Source: Clostridia bacterium
GTDB taxonomy: Bacteria > Bacillota_A > Clostridia > UBA1212 > UBA1255
Assembly (NCBI GenBank): GCA_017522515.1
Contig: JAFWZH010000151.1
Location: forward strand, 1-41,834
Direction: 5' to 3'
Length of the DNA: 41,834 nt
Position 1 is the stretch's first letter; the number at the start of each line of letters is the position of its first letter. A model generated the notes under the pieces. That model made no database searches and was not told the DNA's origin. It was given only the letters and a program-made list of their open reading frames with translations. The position numbers and the translations under genes are program-made. This document shows, in pieces, positions 8,459 to 17,001 of this stretch.

Positions 8459-9901
8459 TTACAACCTTTGGATACGAAATTCCTGCATCTCCGACTTAAA
8501 CTCCTTGTCAATCAAATGGCATTGGCTACGGATTATCTGTCTGCGCTTTACCGCCGGCTGCAAACACCAACGGTCATACAAATCCTTGAACATCTCAACC
8601 TGGTCAAGCTCGATGTCGGCAAGAGAATGAATGTGCGGAAACAACAACTTATGATAAGCTGTAGTCACACGCTGCACTGCCTTCTTGTCACGCAAATCGC
8701 AACCACTAGGCGTCTGCACAAGCTCGGCAAAAACTGCATCATACTCAGAAGCAGTTCGTAGAATATGGAGCACAGACGAGAAATACTCGCTGTTGAGCAC
8801 CCAGCCTTCCATCAAATGTTCATTCGTAAGGCGCGGAATCTTCCATCCCTCGATAAAACCATGGAACCTATCCATAGTTGCCGATTCACGGAACATTTCT
8901 GGCAGTTTTTTCACATATGAGCTGTCCAATGGCTTCATATTCTCGTCAAGAGGAATATTCCCCATCAACATCAATCCGCATTCAGACTGAAACATCACAT
9001 CATCCACAGCCGCCTTGCCTGCCTCAAGATACGATTTCATAATCGACTGCATTTCGTCAGGGTCAGAAAATTGGAAGGACGTGATTTCGTCAATTCCAAC
9101 TACATCATAATCCTTCATAACGCCGAATTTCTTTGTCGACTTATTATAGAACATCTTGGCTCGTGATGTACGTCCGCCAGCCAAGAGCCAAGCATATTTA
9201 CTCAAGTTGTTGAACACATACGACTTGCCTGTTCCCTTTGGTCCTAGTTCGATAATATTCAGCCGAGGCTCAACCAACACAAGCAAACGGGAAATCAATT
9301 CCAGCTTCTGTTCAAGGTTAAACTTCTCAGGATTATACTCCATCGTAACAACGAGAAAATCAACCCACTCTTCAGTGGTAAACTTTTCCCTTGCTCTCAT
9401 ATAATACGACATATCAATACGATACGGATTGAACGACTTGTATGTTGTCATCAATACAAACCCTTTTCGACGTGCCTGTGGCTCAACATATACAAGCGTC
9501 ACATTCCCCCAGTGTTCTCCATCGGTCAATGGGTCTTCTTTGTTTTCCAATAGTTCCGAACTGACTAAAGCATCGGACACGATGCCAATATCGGGCATGG
9601 CAAAATGGACTATTCCCTGTGCAATGTCGGTATTTACAGTGAAACGCGTTGTCATATTAATGCTCTCTCCTCCTATCAGGCGCTGCTTTATACTTTCGCC
9701 ATCAGCAGGCATTTTGGTGTCAAGATATTGCCTAACCAGTTCCCCGTCAACATTCCCATTTTTGTCAGCACAGCGGCGCAATATAAAATCCCTGACAAAC
9801 GATGGCAAATTACGCCCCTTGAAAAGAGCTTCATTGGATTTCCTTTTCATTATCGCCAAATCCGGAAAACATTCCTTTACTATTTTTCCATTATAACTCA
9901 T
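8459..9901 (-). CDS. BrxL-like AAA+ ATPase lacking the Lon protease-like domain
   Basis: The 480-residue protein matches the BrxL family (once called putative Lon-type ATPase). Walker A is ELGPKGTGKSYVF with Lys226, followed by the family-typical NNLSKYAWLLAGGRTSRAKM and FYNKSTKKFG stretches. Walker B is VVGIDEITSF with Asp271-Glu272. BREX BrxL proteins are usually nearer 680 residues and end in a Lon-like domain; here the protein stops soon after the ATPase at a basic segment near residue 445. No other BREX gene (brxC, pglX, pglZ) lies in the window. In BREX, BrxL is a DNA-associated AAA+ ring. The role here, next to envelope genes, is unknown. The gene follows the 217-residue unknown after 15 bases. 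Confidence 0.8.
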   Translation of the reverse strand: MSYNGKIVKECFPDLAIMKRKSNEALFKGRNLPSFVRDFILRRCADKNGNVDGELVRQYLDTKMPADGESIKQRLIGGESINMTTRFTVNTDIAQGIVHFAMPDIGIVSDALVSSELLENKEDPLTDGEHWGNVTLVYVEPQARRKGFVLMTTYKSFNPYRIDMSYYMRAREKFTTEEWVDFLVVTMEYNPEKFNLEQKLELISRLLVLVEPRLNIIELGPKGTGKSYVFNNLSKYAWLLAGGRTSRAKMFYNKSTKKFGVMKDYDVVGIDEITSFQFSDPDEMQSIMKSYLEAGKAAVDDVMFQSECGLMLMGNIPLDENMKPLDSSYVKKLPEMFRESATMDRFHGFIEGWKIPRLTNEHLMEGWVLNSEYFSSVLHILRTASEYDAVFAELVQTPSGCDLRDKKAVQRVTTAYHKLLFPHIHSLADIELDQVEMFKDLYDRWCLQPAVKRRQIIRSQCHLIDKEFKSEMQEFRIQRL

Positions 9902-9916
9902 GACAATATTCCCTTA

Positions 9917-10570
9917 TTAAAAAATATCATTCTCTTCAAAACCTTCATGCTGGACATATACATCAGAAGGAGTTTCCGCCTTACTTCCAGACAGTCCATT
10001 TCCACCAATATTGTCAGAACCTGCGTCAACAACCTTATCCTTTAATTTAATCTTATGCTTAGGTATTGCATCCAAACCATCTGAATCAGAAGCTTTTTCT
10101 ATGATTGTTCGTCCTACTTTTGTCTTTGCCGTCTCCACATACTTCAAATAATATAACTTGCCATCAACTGTTGACAACTTAAAGTTCCCGTTCTTACCAG
10201 GCGACACTGTCAGTCTTTTATCCCTGACTATCTGGCATTTCCCATCCTCCTTGCCAACAGACAATGTTTCCGTCCACCTAAAGCAAGCATAACGATGATA
10301 GCGTCTTACTTTTCCTGACACAATTGTGCCTGATGCTCCAACCCTTTTAGGTTTGCAAATACCGAAACGCAACAACTGCGTATCAAACCACTCATCACAA
10401 AGCGTATGTGTAACTGTCACTCCGTCAACGACCAAAGTTTCATTGACAGCACCTCTTGTGTAGAACGGCAAATAGCACTTCAGCAACATGCAAAAGCATC
10501 TATGCCACAAATTCCACCGCGACCTTACGTACGGAACCTTTTTCGGTGCTATCAATCTCATCAGCAACAT
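9917..10570 (-). CDS. Unknown protein upstream of the BrxL-like gene
   Basis: The product has 217 residues from the ATG at 10570; a second ATG at 10561 is also possible. I recognise no family. The first 40 residues are basic and rich in Cys, Trp and Arg. The middle (about 45-130) looks like a compact beta domain. The last 70 are charged, low in complexity and probably disordered, with many Lys, Gly, Ser and Asp. It starts ten bases after the stop of the M50-like gene and ends 15 bases before the BrxL-like start, so these three are probably one unit. The start region overlaps a second open frame in another phase (see findings), so the N-terminus is uncertain. Confidence 0.6.
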   Translation of the reverse strand: MLLMRLIAPKKVPYVRSRWNLWHRCFCMLLKCYLPFYTRGAVNETLVVDGVTVTHTLCDEWFDTQLLRFGICKPKRVGASGTIVSGKVRRYHRYACFRWTETLSVGKEDGKCQIVRDKRLTVSPGKNGNFKLSTVDGKLYYLKYVETAKTKVGRTIIEKASDSDGLDAIPKHKIKLKDKVVDAGSDNIGGNGLSGSKAETPSDVYVQHEGFEENDIF

Positions 10571-10579
10571 AGGCAAGCA

Positions 10580-11254
10580 TCAACTCCAAAGCATTGAAAC
10601 ATATCCCCACAAATGAACCGCATAGTCCTTAAATGCATAAAATATATTCGATTGGGGTTCGTATGACATCAGTATCAAGCTTAAATCGAATAGCAAAATA
10701 GCGAATATGTAAATATAGCTGAACGCCAACGGATGTCTAGTAATATCAGTCTGATAGTTTCCTGTATCCTCCTTAAAACATACAGCATGCAGACCTATTG
10801 TAAAACCTATTATGACATCCATTATAGGCAGAAAACCAGGCTCGACAAGACACCTCAACGCCATTAGAGGAAATGTGAAGAACATGAAACAATACGGAGC
10901 CAACGAAATCATAAACCCCAACCGAGTATTACCGCTATGCGTTATTTCTCCAGTCTTTTCCTCTGCATGAAATGAATGTACCCTTTGCAAAGTAAGCACT
11001 GAAACCACCGTATGTGAAAACTCATGGGAAAATGTTTTAATAAAATCCATGTTTTTCTCCAGAAAACGATTCATCAACGGGAAAATCACCGCCCCCAGAA
11101 GCACCCACAAGAACCACCAGTAATGTCCAGCCTTACCAGCCTTTCCCGTAAAAGTCTTGAAATGAACACAAATGGACGTCCATGTTTCCACCAGAAAAAA
11201 CACTCCAAGCAGAACCATGAGGAACCCGATTAATATGTAGGATATTTTACGCAT
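10580..11254 (-). CDS. M50-like integral membrane metalloprotease
   Basis: This 224-residue membrane protein has a zinc-protease signature H77-E78-F-S-H81 (HExxH) in a hydrophobic context. It is followed by a short loop and a segment reading TRLGFMISLAPYCFMFF, as in M50B-type site-2 proteases. Helices are visible at about 4-24, 44-62, 110-130, 140-158 and 178-200. Asp145 in the third helical region could be the third metal ligand. Site-2 proteases cut membrane-bound regulators inside the bilayer, so this one may act on one of the single-pass proteins encoded nearby. An 82-base gap separates it from the transpeptidase gene, and TGATG at its end could couple it to what follows. The family call rests on the motif and topology. 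Confidence 0.65.
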   Translation of the reverse strand: MRKISYILIGFLMVLLGVFFLVETWTSICVHFKTFTGKAGKAGHYWWFLWVLLGAVIFPLMNRFLEKNMDFIKTFSHEFSHTVVSVLTLQRVHSFHAEEKTGEITHSGNTRLGFMISLAPYCFMFFTFPLMALRCLVEPGFLPIMDVIIGFTIGLHAVCFKEDTGNYQTDITRHPLAFSYIYIFAILLFDLSLILMSYEPQSNIFYAFKDYAVHLWGYVSMLWS

Positions 11255-11336
11255 AAGAATTGTCTATCAAATGTTTCTAATTTCTAAGTTTCAATTATTC
11301 ATTGTTAACCTTCAGCTCGGCGAAGCCAATTGTCAA

Positions 11337-14030
11337 TTAATAATAAATCTTTGTCATCTCATAAAACTTTTTCAGCCTATTATAATCGTTTGAGAAGAAG
11401 TTGCGAGCATGAAACGACCATAAACCATCCCCACTCTCCTTTTTAACAAGCTTCCTTGTAATACGAATTACACATACAATACCTTTAGGTTGTTTTCCCG
11501 CCTTAACCTTATTATACGAATCTTTTGTCATCAAACCGAAACAATAATATGCAACATCCAAATTCTGTTTTTCACCATCAATAACAGCATCTTCAAGCCT
11601 TTCGTATTGATCTGGGGTTCCTGTCTTTGAAAACAAAACAAGATTACCATCTACAATTTTCATAGCCTCGTACATTGGTTTTAGCAACGTCCCTTCTTTT
11701 TGCGCTTCAGCAAAAATATGCAAAAAGCCATTCCATGCATTTTTAATGTACGCCAAATCCCGCTCATGTGTTTTTCCGACATCTGGATGAGAACATAATA
11801 TAGAATCCAACGACTCATTCTGAGACGCCCCCGACACAAACGATGCCCTCACCTTCTTTTTGCTAACCATACGAGAATAAGCCTCTGCCAACTTTATACA
11901 GGACCAATCATTTCCTCCCTGTCCTAATATCCACGGAACCCATTGTCCTTTGAAACTAGCATTTCTAACCTGTAATGTTTTATTATAATTCATATTAGTG
12001 TAATCTGGAGTAATAATATCCATTGCCAAACTATCGTAATCATACCTTTTTAGTTTTCTCCACACATATGTTTCTGGCATTCTCGAAGTATCTCCGGACC
12101 GATCTCCCTCACCATATGCATAAACATCATATAGAATATCTAATATCTTAAACAATGAATAATCTCCAAGTTCCTTATCTTCGTAGGATTTTATCGCCAA
12201 ATAGCCACTATAATTATCCTTAAATATTGAATTAGACGGATAGCGTTTTAATGTTCGTTTATTACACAAATTCTCCAAGCCGAAACCATTCATGCATAAA
12301 GCAACCAAAGCTGCCGGATACACATCATCTGACCTTGAAATAAATTCCTTAAAATTACACCCCTTCCAGTGATCTGTTTTAGAATTTGGCCTTGCCCACT
12401 GCCCAACTTTTGTTCCCAAAAAATCGCAAGGATTACCATAAGAATATTTATTATCTCTTGTATCTAAGTTTAACAACGACTTATTTGTCAAGACAGCAGC
12501 CAAAGCTAATAATGGCTTAAATGTTGAGCCGATATGCCGTCTCTGCAAAGCAGTATTTCTTTGTGCATATTTTAAACTTCCACTTAACATATCCACCCTA
12601 TCAGATATACATGGTGCAGCCAAAACATTTCCAGACTCCAAATCCATTATAGTCAATGACATATCCCATAACGCGCCTCCACATTTCTTATCTTTACCAG
12701 AAAACTCTCCTTTTAATTTTTCTAGATATAATCTCATTTCGTTCTCCATTTCATGAGCAAGAATCGGATCCAAACTTAGTGTTATATCCTCATTGTAATC
12801 ACAATAAGGCAAAGCGGAATTCAAACCTCGAAGAAGTTGTTGTGTAAAAATATCAGTGTAACATTCATTAATAATGTAACGCTCATATCCTTTATTTGTC
12901 TTTATTTCTGAAGATAAAATGCACATAGGATTCTGTTTTGAAAGAATAAATTCTGCATATTTTTCTTTGTTATCACAAATAACAATTTTCATTCCATCAA
13001 CAAAATCGACAACGTCTGTTTCATCTCCATGTTTTTGCCAATCTTTTAATTCATAACTGCCATCTTCCGTATAAACGAATGCACTGACATCATTATTATC
13101 TAACTTTTCATACCTCAAAAATACCTTAAGTTTATCATTTACAGACTTTATACAGATTCTCAATGCAATTTTTCTATTTCCACCTATATTTCTACAACCA
13201 TCTAAATAATCCAAGTACAATATCAATCTTGGACAATTATTTTTATAATATTCACAATATTCATAATATCCATTATGTGGCAATTTGACATCATTATTAC
13301 CATTAACAATTAACATATATTTTTCACTAGAGACTGACGTGTCATTTATAATACTTAAATTATTTCCTTCTGCGCCAATTCGTATAGGGGCCACAGTTCG
13401 TCCCCACGAAAAAAATATTGTGGAATCATTAGGAAACAATGGACTTTCCTGTCCATAAATTGTACTTTTCCACCTTATTTTATCTAACGGAACTTTAAAC
13501 ATAGAGGGAATCAAACGTATGTGTCTAATCTTTAATTTATTTTTATCATAATCTATTTTTAACAAAACATTTCCCATCTCCTTTTCCTGAAGTTTAAACA
13601 ACTGTGGCAATCTAGAATTATAATAAAACACCTTTAAATCATTGTTCGTCAAACTATCTAGATAGTTTTCATTAATTCCCACACAACGGATATCTACAAC
13701 ATGCGTAAATGTCAGAGAATCCTCTAGATAGGGCAAAGAAAATTTAAATGCTGGATATTTCTTATTCAAATCATCTATAGACTTTACTTGAACATCTGCT
13801 TTCTCAAATAACAATAATTCAGAAAACAAAGCCTTACTATGCCTAAAAAATCCCTCATCTTTATTTCGCATATAAACAGATTTCTCGGCATCTTCTCCTA
13901 GAGAATTTTTGTTCAGTCCAACCACTCCAATTATTATAAGAACTAGGAGAAATATTAATATTAACATAGGGAATGCCCTTGGTATCCATAACGGGAGAAC
14001 TTTCTCAAAAAAATTCTTAAACTTCTTCAT
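11337..14030 (-). CDS. Penicillin-binding-protein-like transpeptidase
   Basis: This 897-residue protein has one N-terminal membrane anchor (about 18-40) and a large periplasmic part. Its C-terminal half carries the transpeptidase motifs of class B penicillin-binding proteins: S502-T-F-K (SxxK, preceded by RRHIG where most enzymes have PGS), S565-R-S-D-D as the probable SxN equivalent with Asp instead of Asn, and K802-T-G. The first 430 residues match no domain I know. Class B PBPs cross-link peptidoglycan together with a SEDS polymerase, and a SEDS-like gene lies three genes upstream in the same operon. The gene starts 8 bases after the preceding stop. The catalytic Ser and Lys are present, so activity is plausible; the substrate could differ from ordinary cell-wall stems. 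Confidence 0.82.
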   Translation of the reverse strand: MKKFKNFFEKVLPLWIPRAFPMLILIFLLVLIIIGVVGLNKNSLGEDAEKSVYMRNKDEGFFRHSKALFSELLLFEKADVQVKSIDDLNKKYPAFKFSLPYLEDSLTFTHVVDIRCVGINENYLDSLTNNDLKVFYYNSRLPQLFKLQEKEMGNVLLKIDYDKNKLKIRHIRLIPSMFKVPLDKIRWKSTIYGQESPLFPNDSTIFFSWGRTVAPIRIGAEGNNLSIINDTSVSSEKYMLIVNGNNDVKLPHNGYYEYCEYYKNNCPRLILYLDYLDGCRNIGGNRKIALRICIKSVNDKLKVFLRYEKLDNNDVSAFVYTEDGSYELKDWQKHGDETDVVDFVDGMKIVICDNKEKYAEFILSKQNPMCILSSEIKTNKGYERYIINECYTDIFTQQLLRGLNSALPYCDYNEDITLSLDPILAHEMENEMRLYLEKLKGEFSGKDKKCGGALWDMSLTIMDLESGNVLAAPCISDRVDMLSGSLKYAQRNTALQRRHIGSTFKPLLALAAVLTNKSLLNLDTRDNKYSYGNPCDFLGTKVGQWARPNSKTDHWKGCNFKEFISRSDDVYPAALVALCMNGFGLENLCNKRTLKRYPSNSIFKDNYSGYLAIKSYEDKELGDYSLFKILDILYDVYAYGEGDRSGDTSRMPETYVWRKLKRYDYDSLAMDIITPDYTNMNYNKTLQVRNASFKGQWVPWILGQGGNDWSCIKLAEAYSRMVSKKKVRASFVSGASQNESLDSILCSHPDVGKTHERDLAYIKNAWNGFLHIFAEAQKEGTLLKPMYEAMKIVDGNLVLFSKTGTPDQYERLEDAVIDGEKQNLDVAYYCFGLMTKDSYNKVKAGKQPKGIVCVIRITRKLVKKESGDGLWSFHARNFFSNDYNRLKKFYEMTKIYY

Positions 14031-14038
14031 AACACAAA

Positions 14039-16999
14039 TTAATAAGCAATATTTTTATTTTCAAACAATTTTTTCATACGCAAAACACAAGAAAAATACG
14101 CCATAGCGGTGTTGTCTGTATTTTTTATTTTTACAAACAACAAACTATCTTTATAAAAAACTGAATCTGCATTAAACAATAGGCTATCATTATCAACAAA
14201 AAACCTTAACAATGGGCTTTTATCACTTACCAGAATAGAATCTGTTTTCATCTGTCTATTCCATCTATTTTTTGATATTGATGTTTTACAAACCAAATAA
14301 TCAACATCCTCAACAATCAGACCTTGCGTATAGAAAATACTATCCAGTTTCCACACTTCTTCTATATTGTTGTATTGAATTGAGTCCAATAACGTTATAC
14401 TAATAGAATCTTTTGTCTGATTACATTTAACATATCGTTTTAAGAATGGGAATATTGGCTTTACTTCATTTGCTGTTATAGTATATTTGCTTCTTTCATA
14501 AATATTCAGAACACCAATAGTGTCTTTATATGAAGAATCGCATACAACACTAGCAATAGCAGTAATAGGATGATTAGATGATGCATAACAATCAAAATTG
14601 CAGCTATAATCAACCATTCCCTTATTTATACTATATGAACACTGCGTATTATATATTATTATCCAACAAGAAAACACAAACACAATAATTACCCCAACAA
14701 TAGACAACGACGATATAAGTATTGGTTTTCGCCAAGACCCACTAATATTGACATCCAAGAAAGTTGAAACATCAATCTCATTCTTATTATCATTTGTCGA
14801 TTGCAAATTGTTATAACGTTTAATTTTTTTAGCTAACACAACATTTAAATCATAAAATGCCTCCCCTTTATTTAAAGACAAAGGGTCTCCTTTCCTAATA
14901 TTTTTATTACAATAATCAATGACAAAAGTTCTATATCCAGACAAGATAGAAACCCATTCTTCATATACGTAATTTTTGTTGTCTCCAAGTGCCATTTTAA
15001 AAAGGTCAGAAACGTCACCAACAGGTTCCTCTTTTATTCGATTCATATCTATCCATACACAAGGCTCTTTCGGCTCTGCCTCATAATTCATAAGCCAATT
15101 AATAACCTCAGAATAAACATTGTTGAAAAATGAATCTAATGGAGCAAAGAACAACTTATGCTTTCCATATATCATGGAACTGACCGACACTACAAACTTA
15201 CAAAAAACTCTTATTTCAACAGGGTTGTCACTCCTTTTATCATTCAAAATCCTTCGTATGTCTTCCGCACTTTTAATAAATACAGAATCCATGCGTTTAA
15301 GTTTCAACAATTCAATAAATTCTTGTTTGTCTGGCAAACTATTTATTCGCAATTTTTCATTTTTATCCTCAATAATTTTTCTTATTTTTTCATTTTTTAT
15401 TCCATTAACTTCATCATTAGGCTCATATGCCTTTATATTATTTAATAAGGTTCCATCAAATTTTTCAGACAAAAAATCACCCAACTTTAGACTTTGCATC
15501 TTTTGGACAATTTCAAATATAGAAGAAATACTTTTTTCATTCCTTATTGCATTAATATAGCTTGATACATAGTCGTCAAGAACTCGCTTATAATCATCAC
15601 CAAATACATTTATTATAGGCTTATCCTGACTCAATAACTTTTCCACTGCTTTATCACGAACATTCTTACTCCTATCTTTTAGCAAAAGCTTCCAATCTTT
15701 TTCTGAATATCCTTGAGAATAGAAACATGCATAAGAACCATCAATAAAGTTTTTAACCAGAAATTTATTCCTAATTTCAGACACCATGTTTTCCGAGAAA
15801 ACATCCATTATATTAATGCATAAAATCTCAAGACAAGATGAATATTCCCAGTTCCACGGTTCTTTAGTCTTCAAAATTTCCGACAACAAACCTTTCCATT
15901 TTTGCTTGTGATACTTTTGTAACGATTCACAAACACCTAAGAGGCAATCCCAGCTATCTATTTTAATGCTTGAGATACTTACAGAAAATACACTAGAGTT
16001 TAACAATCTAATCTTATCCGTATTGTTTCTATGTTCCTCTATACATTTTTCAATGTCAACCTTATATTTAAATAATGATTTAGGCAAATCAACAATACCC
16101 GTCAAATATTCAATTGAAACCACAGAAACAATTCTATCAATTATTTTTCCAATATCATCTGGAACGCCCCATGCCTCAATTATATATGCTAATGTTTTAA
16201 AATCATTTACAGACTTAGACAATTTTTCCTTATACGTTATCCTCGCGTCAAATTCAATTTTTTCATCCAAAGAAATTACATCAGATTCACGCCAATCAAT
16301 AGAAATAATTTTATTCGCATCAAGATTCCAATCAGTTAATTCATCCTGATAGAAAACAATCTTAACATTGTTAATATACGAAGCAACCACATGATTAACC
16401 GAAAAAGCAATTGACATATCCCTTCTTTCAGTTTCAGGAAGATAATCAAGTACTTTTAATAACGATTGGAATTTCTTAGAATCAAAAATTCCATTTTCTG
16501 CATACATTGCATCGTCATCAGGATTTCCAATCCTAACATATAATTGCCTCCCTTGCTCAATTGAAATAAGCAGACTGTCCATAAGGTCCCATTCTTCATT
16601 AGATAATGAAGGTAAGTCCGACTTTGAACTTTCAAATAGTATTTCTTCTGCATTATAGTTGGCACTTTCACACATTTCCATTCTCGGAATTCGAGCAAAA
16701 AGACTTCGGAAACTATATCCAATAATTTCAAAATCGTCAATCGGAAACTCATATATACACCTCGTACAATATTCCCTACCAAAAGACACAAATTTCACAT
16801 GTGAGGGTTGAATATGTACAACATTATATTTTGTATATGCTTTATTTTGCATAAAAATTATTGATGCATAACCAACAGAGCCTCCTATATTGAAATTTGC
16901 ACCAAGTACATCTGCCTCTCGTGACACCATTGGCGATACCTTTAACACAGTATCCCCCATAGCATTTTTTAGTGATCCAAATACTTTATAGTTAATCAT
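14039..16999 (-). CDS. Large membrane-anchored protein, possible GTPase partner (GAP1-like)
   Basis: The 986-residue protein has a long cytosolic N-terminal part, one strong membrane helix (about 755-785) and a periplasmic tail of about 200 residues. The N-terminal 250 residues (a beta-rich start with a GYASIIFM-like strand, then LYVRIGNPDDD, then LDYLPETERRDMSIAFSV) recall the GTPase-associated protein 1 families named in Pfam. I base this on remembered family features, not on a search. The middle is a long helical region with conserved-looking Trp and Leu patterns. The start ATG lies two bases after the stop of the GTPase gene (TGATTATG), which supports a joint function. Very AT-rich. The link to the GTPase is inference. 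Confidence 0.6.
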   Translation of the reverse strand: MINYKVFGSLKNAMGDTVLKVSPMVSREADVLGANFNIGGSVGYASIIFMQNKAYTKYNVVHIQPSHVKFVSFGREYCTRCIYEFPIDDFEIIGYSFRSLFARIPRMEMCESANYNAEEILFESSKSDLPSLSNEEWDLMDSLLISIEQGRQLYVRIGNPDDDAMYAENGIFDSKKFQSLLKVLDYLPETERRDMSIAFSVNHVVASYINNVKIVFYQDELTDWNLDANKIISIDWRESDVISLDEKIEFDARITYKEKLSKSVNDFKTLAYIIEAWGVPDDIGKIIDRIVSVVSIEYLTGIVDLPKSLFKYKVDIEKCIEEHRNNTDKIRLLNSSVFSVSISSIKIDSWDCLLGVCESLQKYHKQKWKGLLSEILKTKEPWNWEYSSCLEILCINIMDVFSENMVSEIRNKFLVKNFIDGSYACFYSQGYSEKDWKLLLKDRSKNVRDKAVEKLLSQDKPIINVFGDDYKRVLDDYVSSYINAIRNEKSISSIFEIVQKMQSLKLGDFLSEKFDGTLLNNIKAYEPNDEVNGIKNEKIRKIIEDKNEKLRINSLPDKQEFIELLKLKRMDSVFIKSAEDIRRILNDKRSDNPVEIRVFCKFVVSVSSMIYGKHKLFFAPLDSFFNNVYSEVINWLMNYEAEPKEPCVWIDMNRIKEEPVGDVSDLFKMALGDNKNYVYEEWVSILSGYRTFVIDYCNKNIRKGDPLSLNKGEAFYDLNVVLAKKIKRYNNLQSTNDNKNEIDVSTFLDVNISGSWRKPILISSLSIVGVIIVFVFSCWIIIYNTQCSYSINKGMVDYSCNFDCYASSNHPITAIASVVCDSSYKDTIGVLNIYERSKYTITANEVKPIFPFLKRYVKCNQTKDSISITLLDSIQYNNIEEVWKLDSIFYTQGLIVEDVDYLVCKTSISKNRWNRQMKTDSILVSDKSPLLRFFVDNDSLLFNADSVFYKDSLLFVKIKNTDNTAMAYFSCVLRMKKLFENKNIAY

Positions 17000-17001
17000 A
17001 A

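Noticed and set aside
10503..10580. 26-codon frame as an independent gene.
   Set aside because: It is too short to support without homologues; it is kept as a finding because of its coupled start codon.
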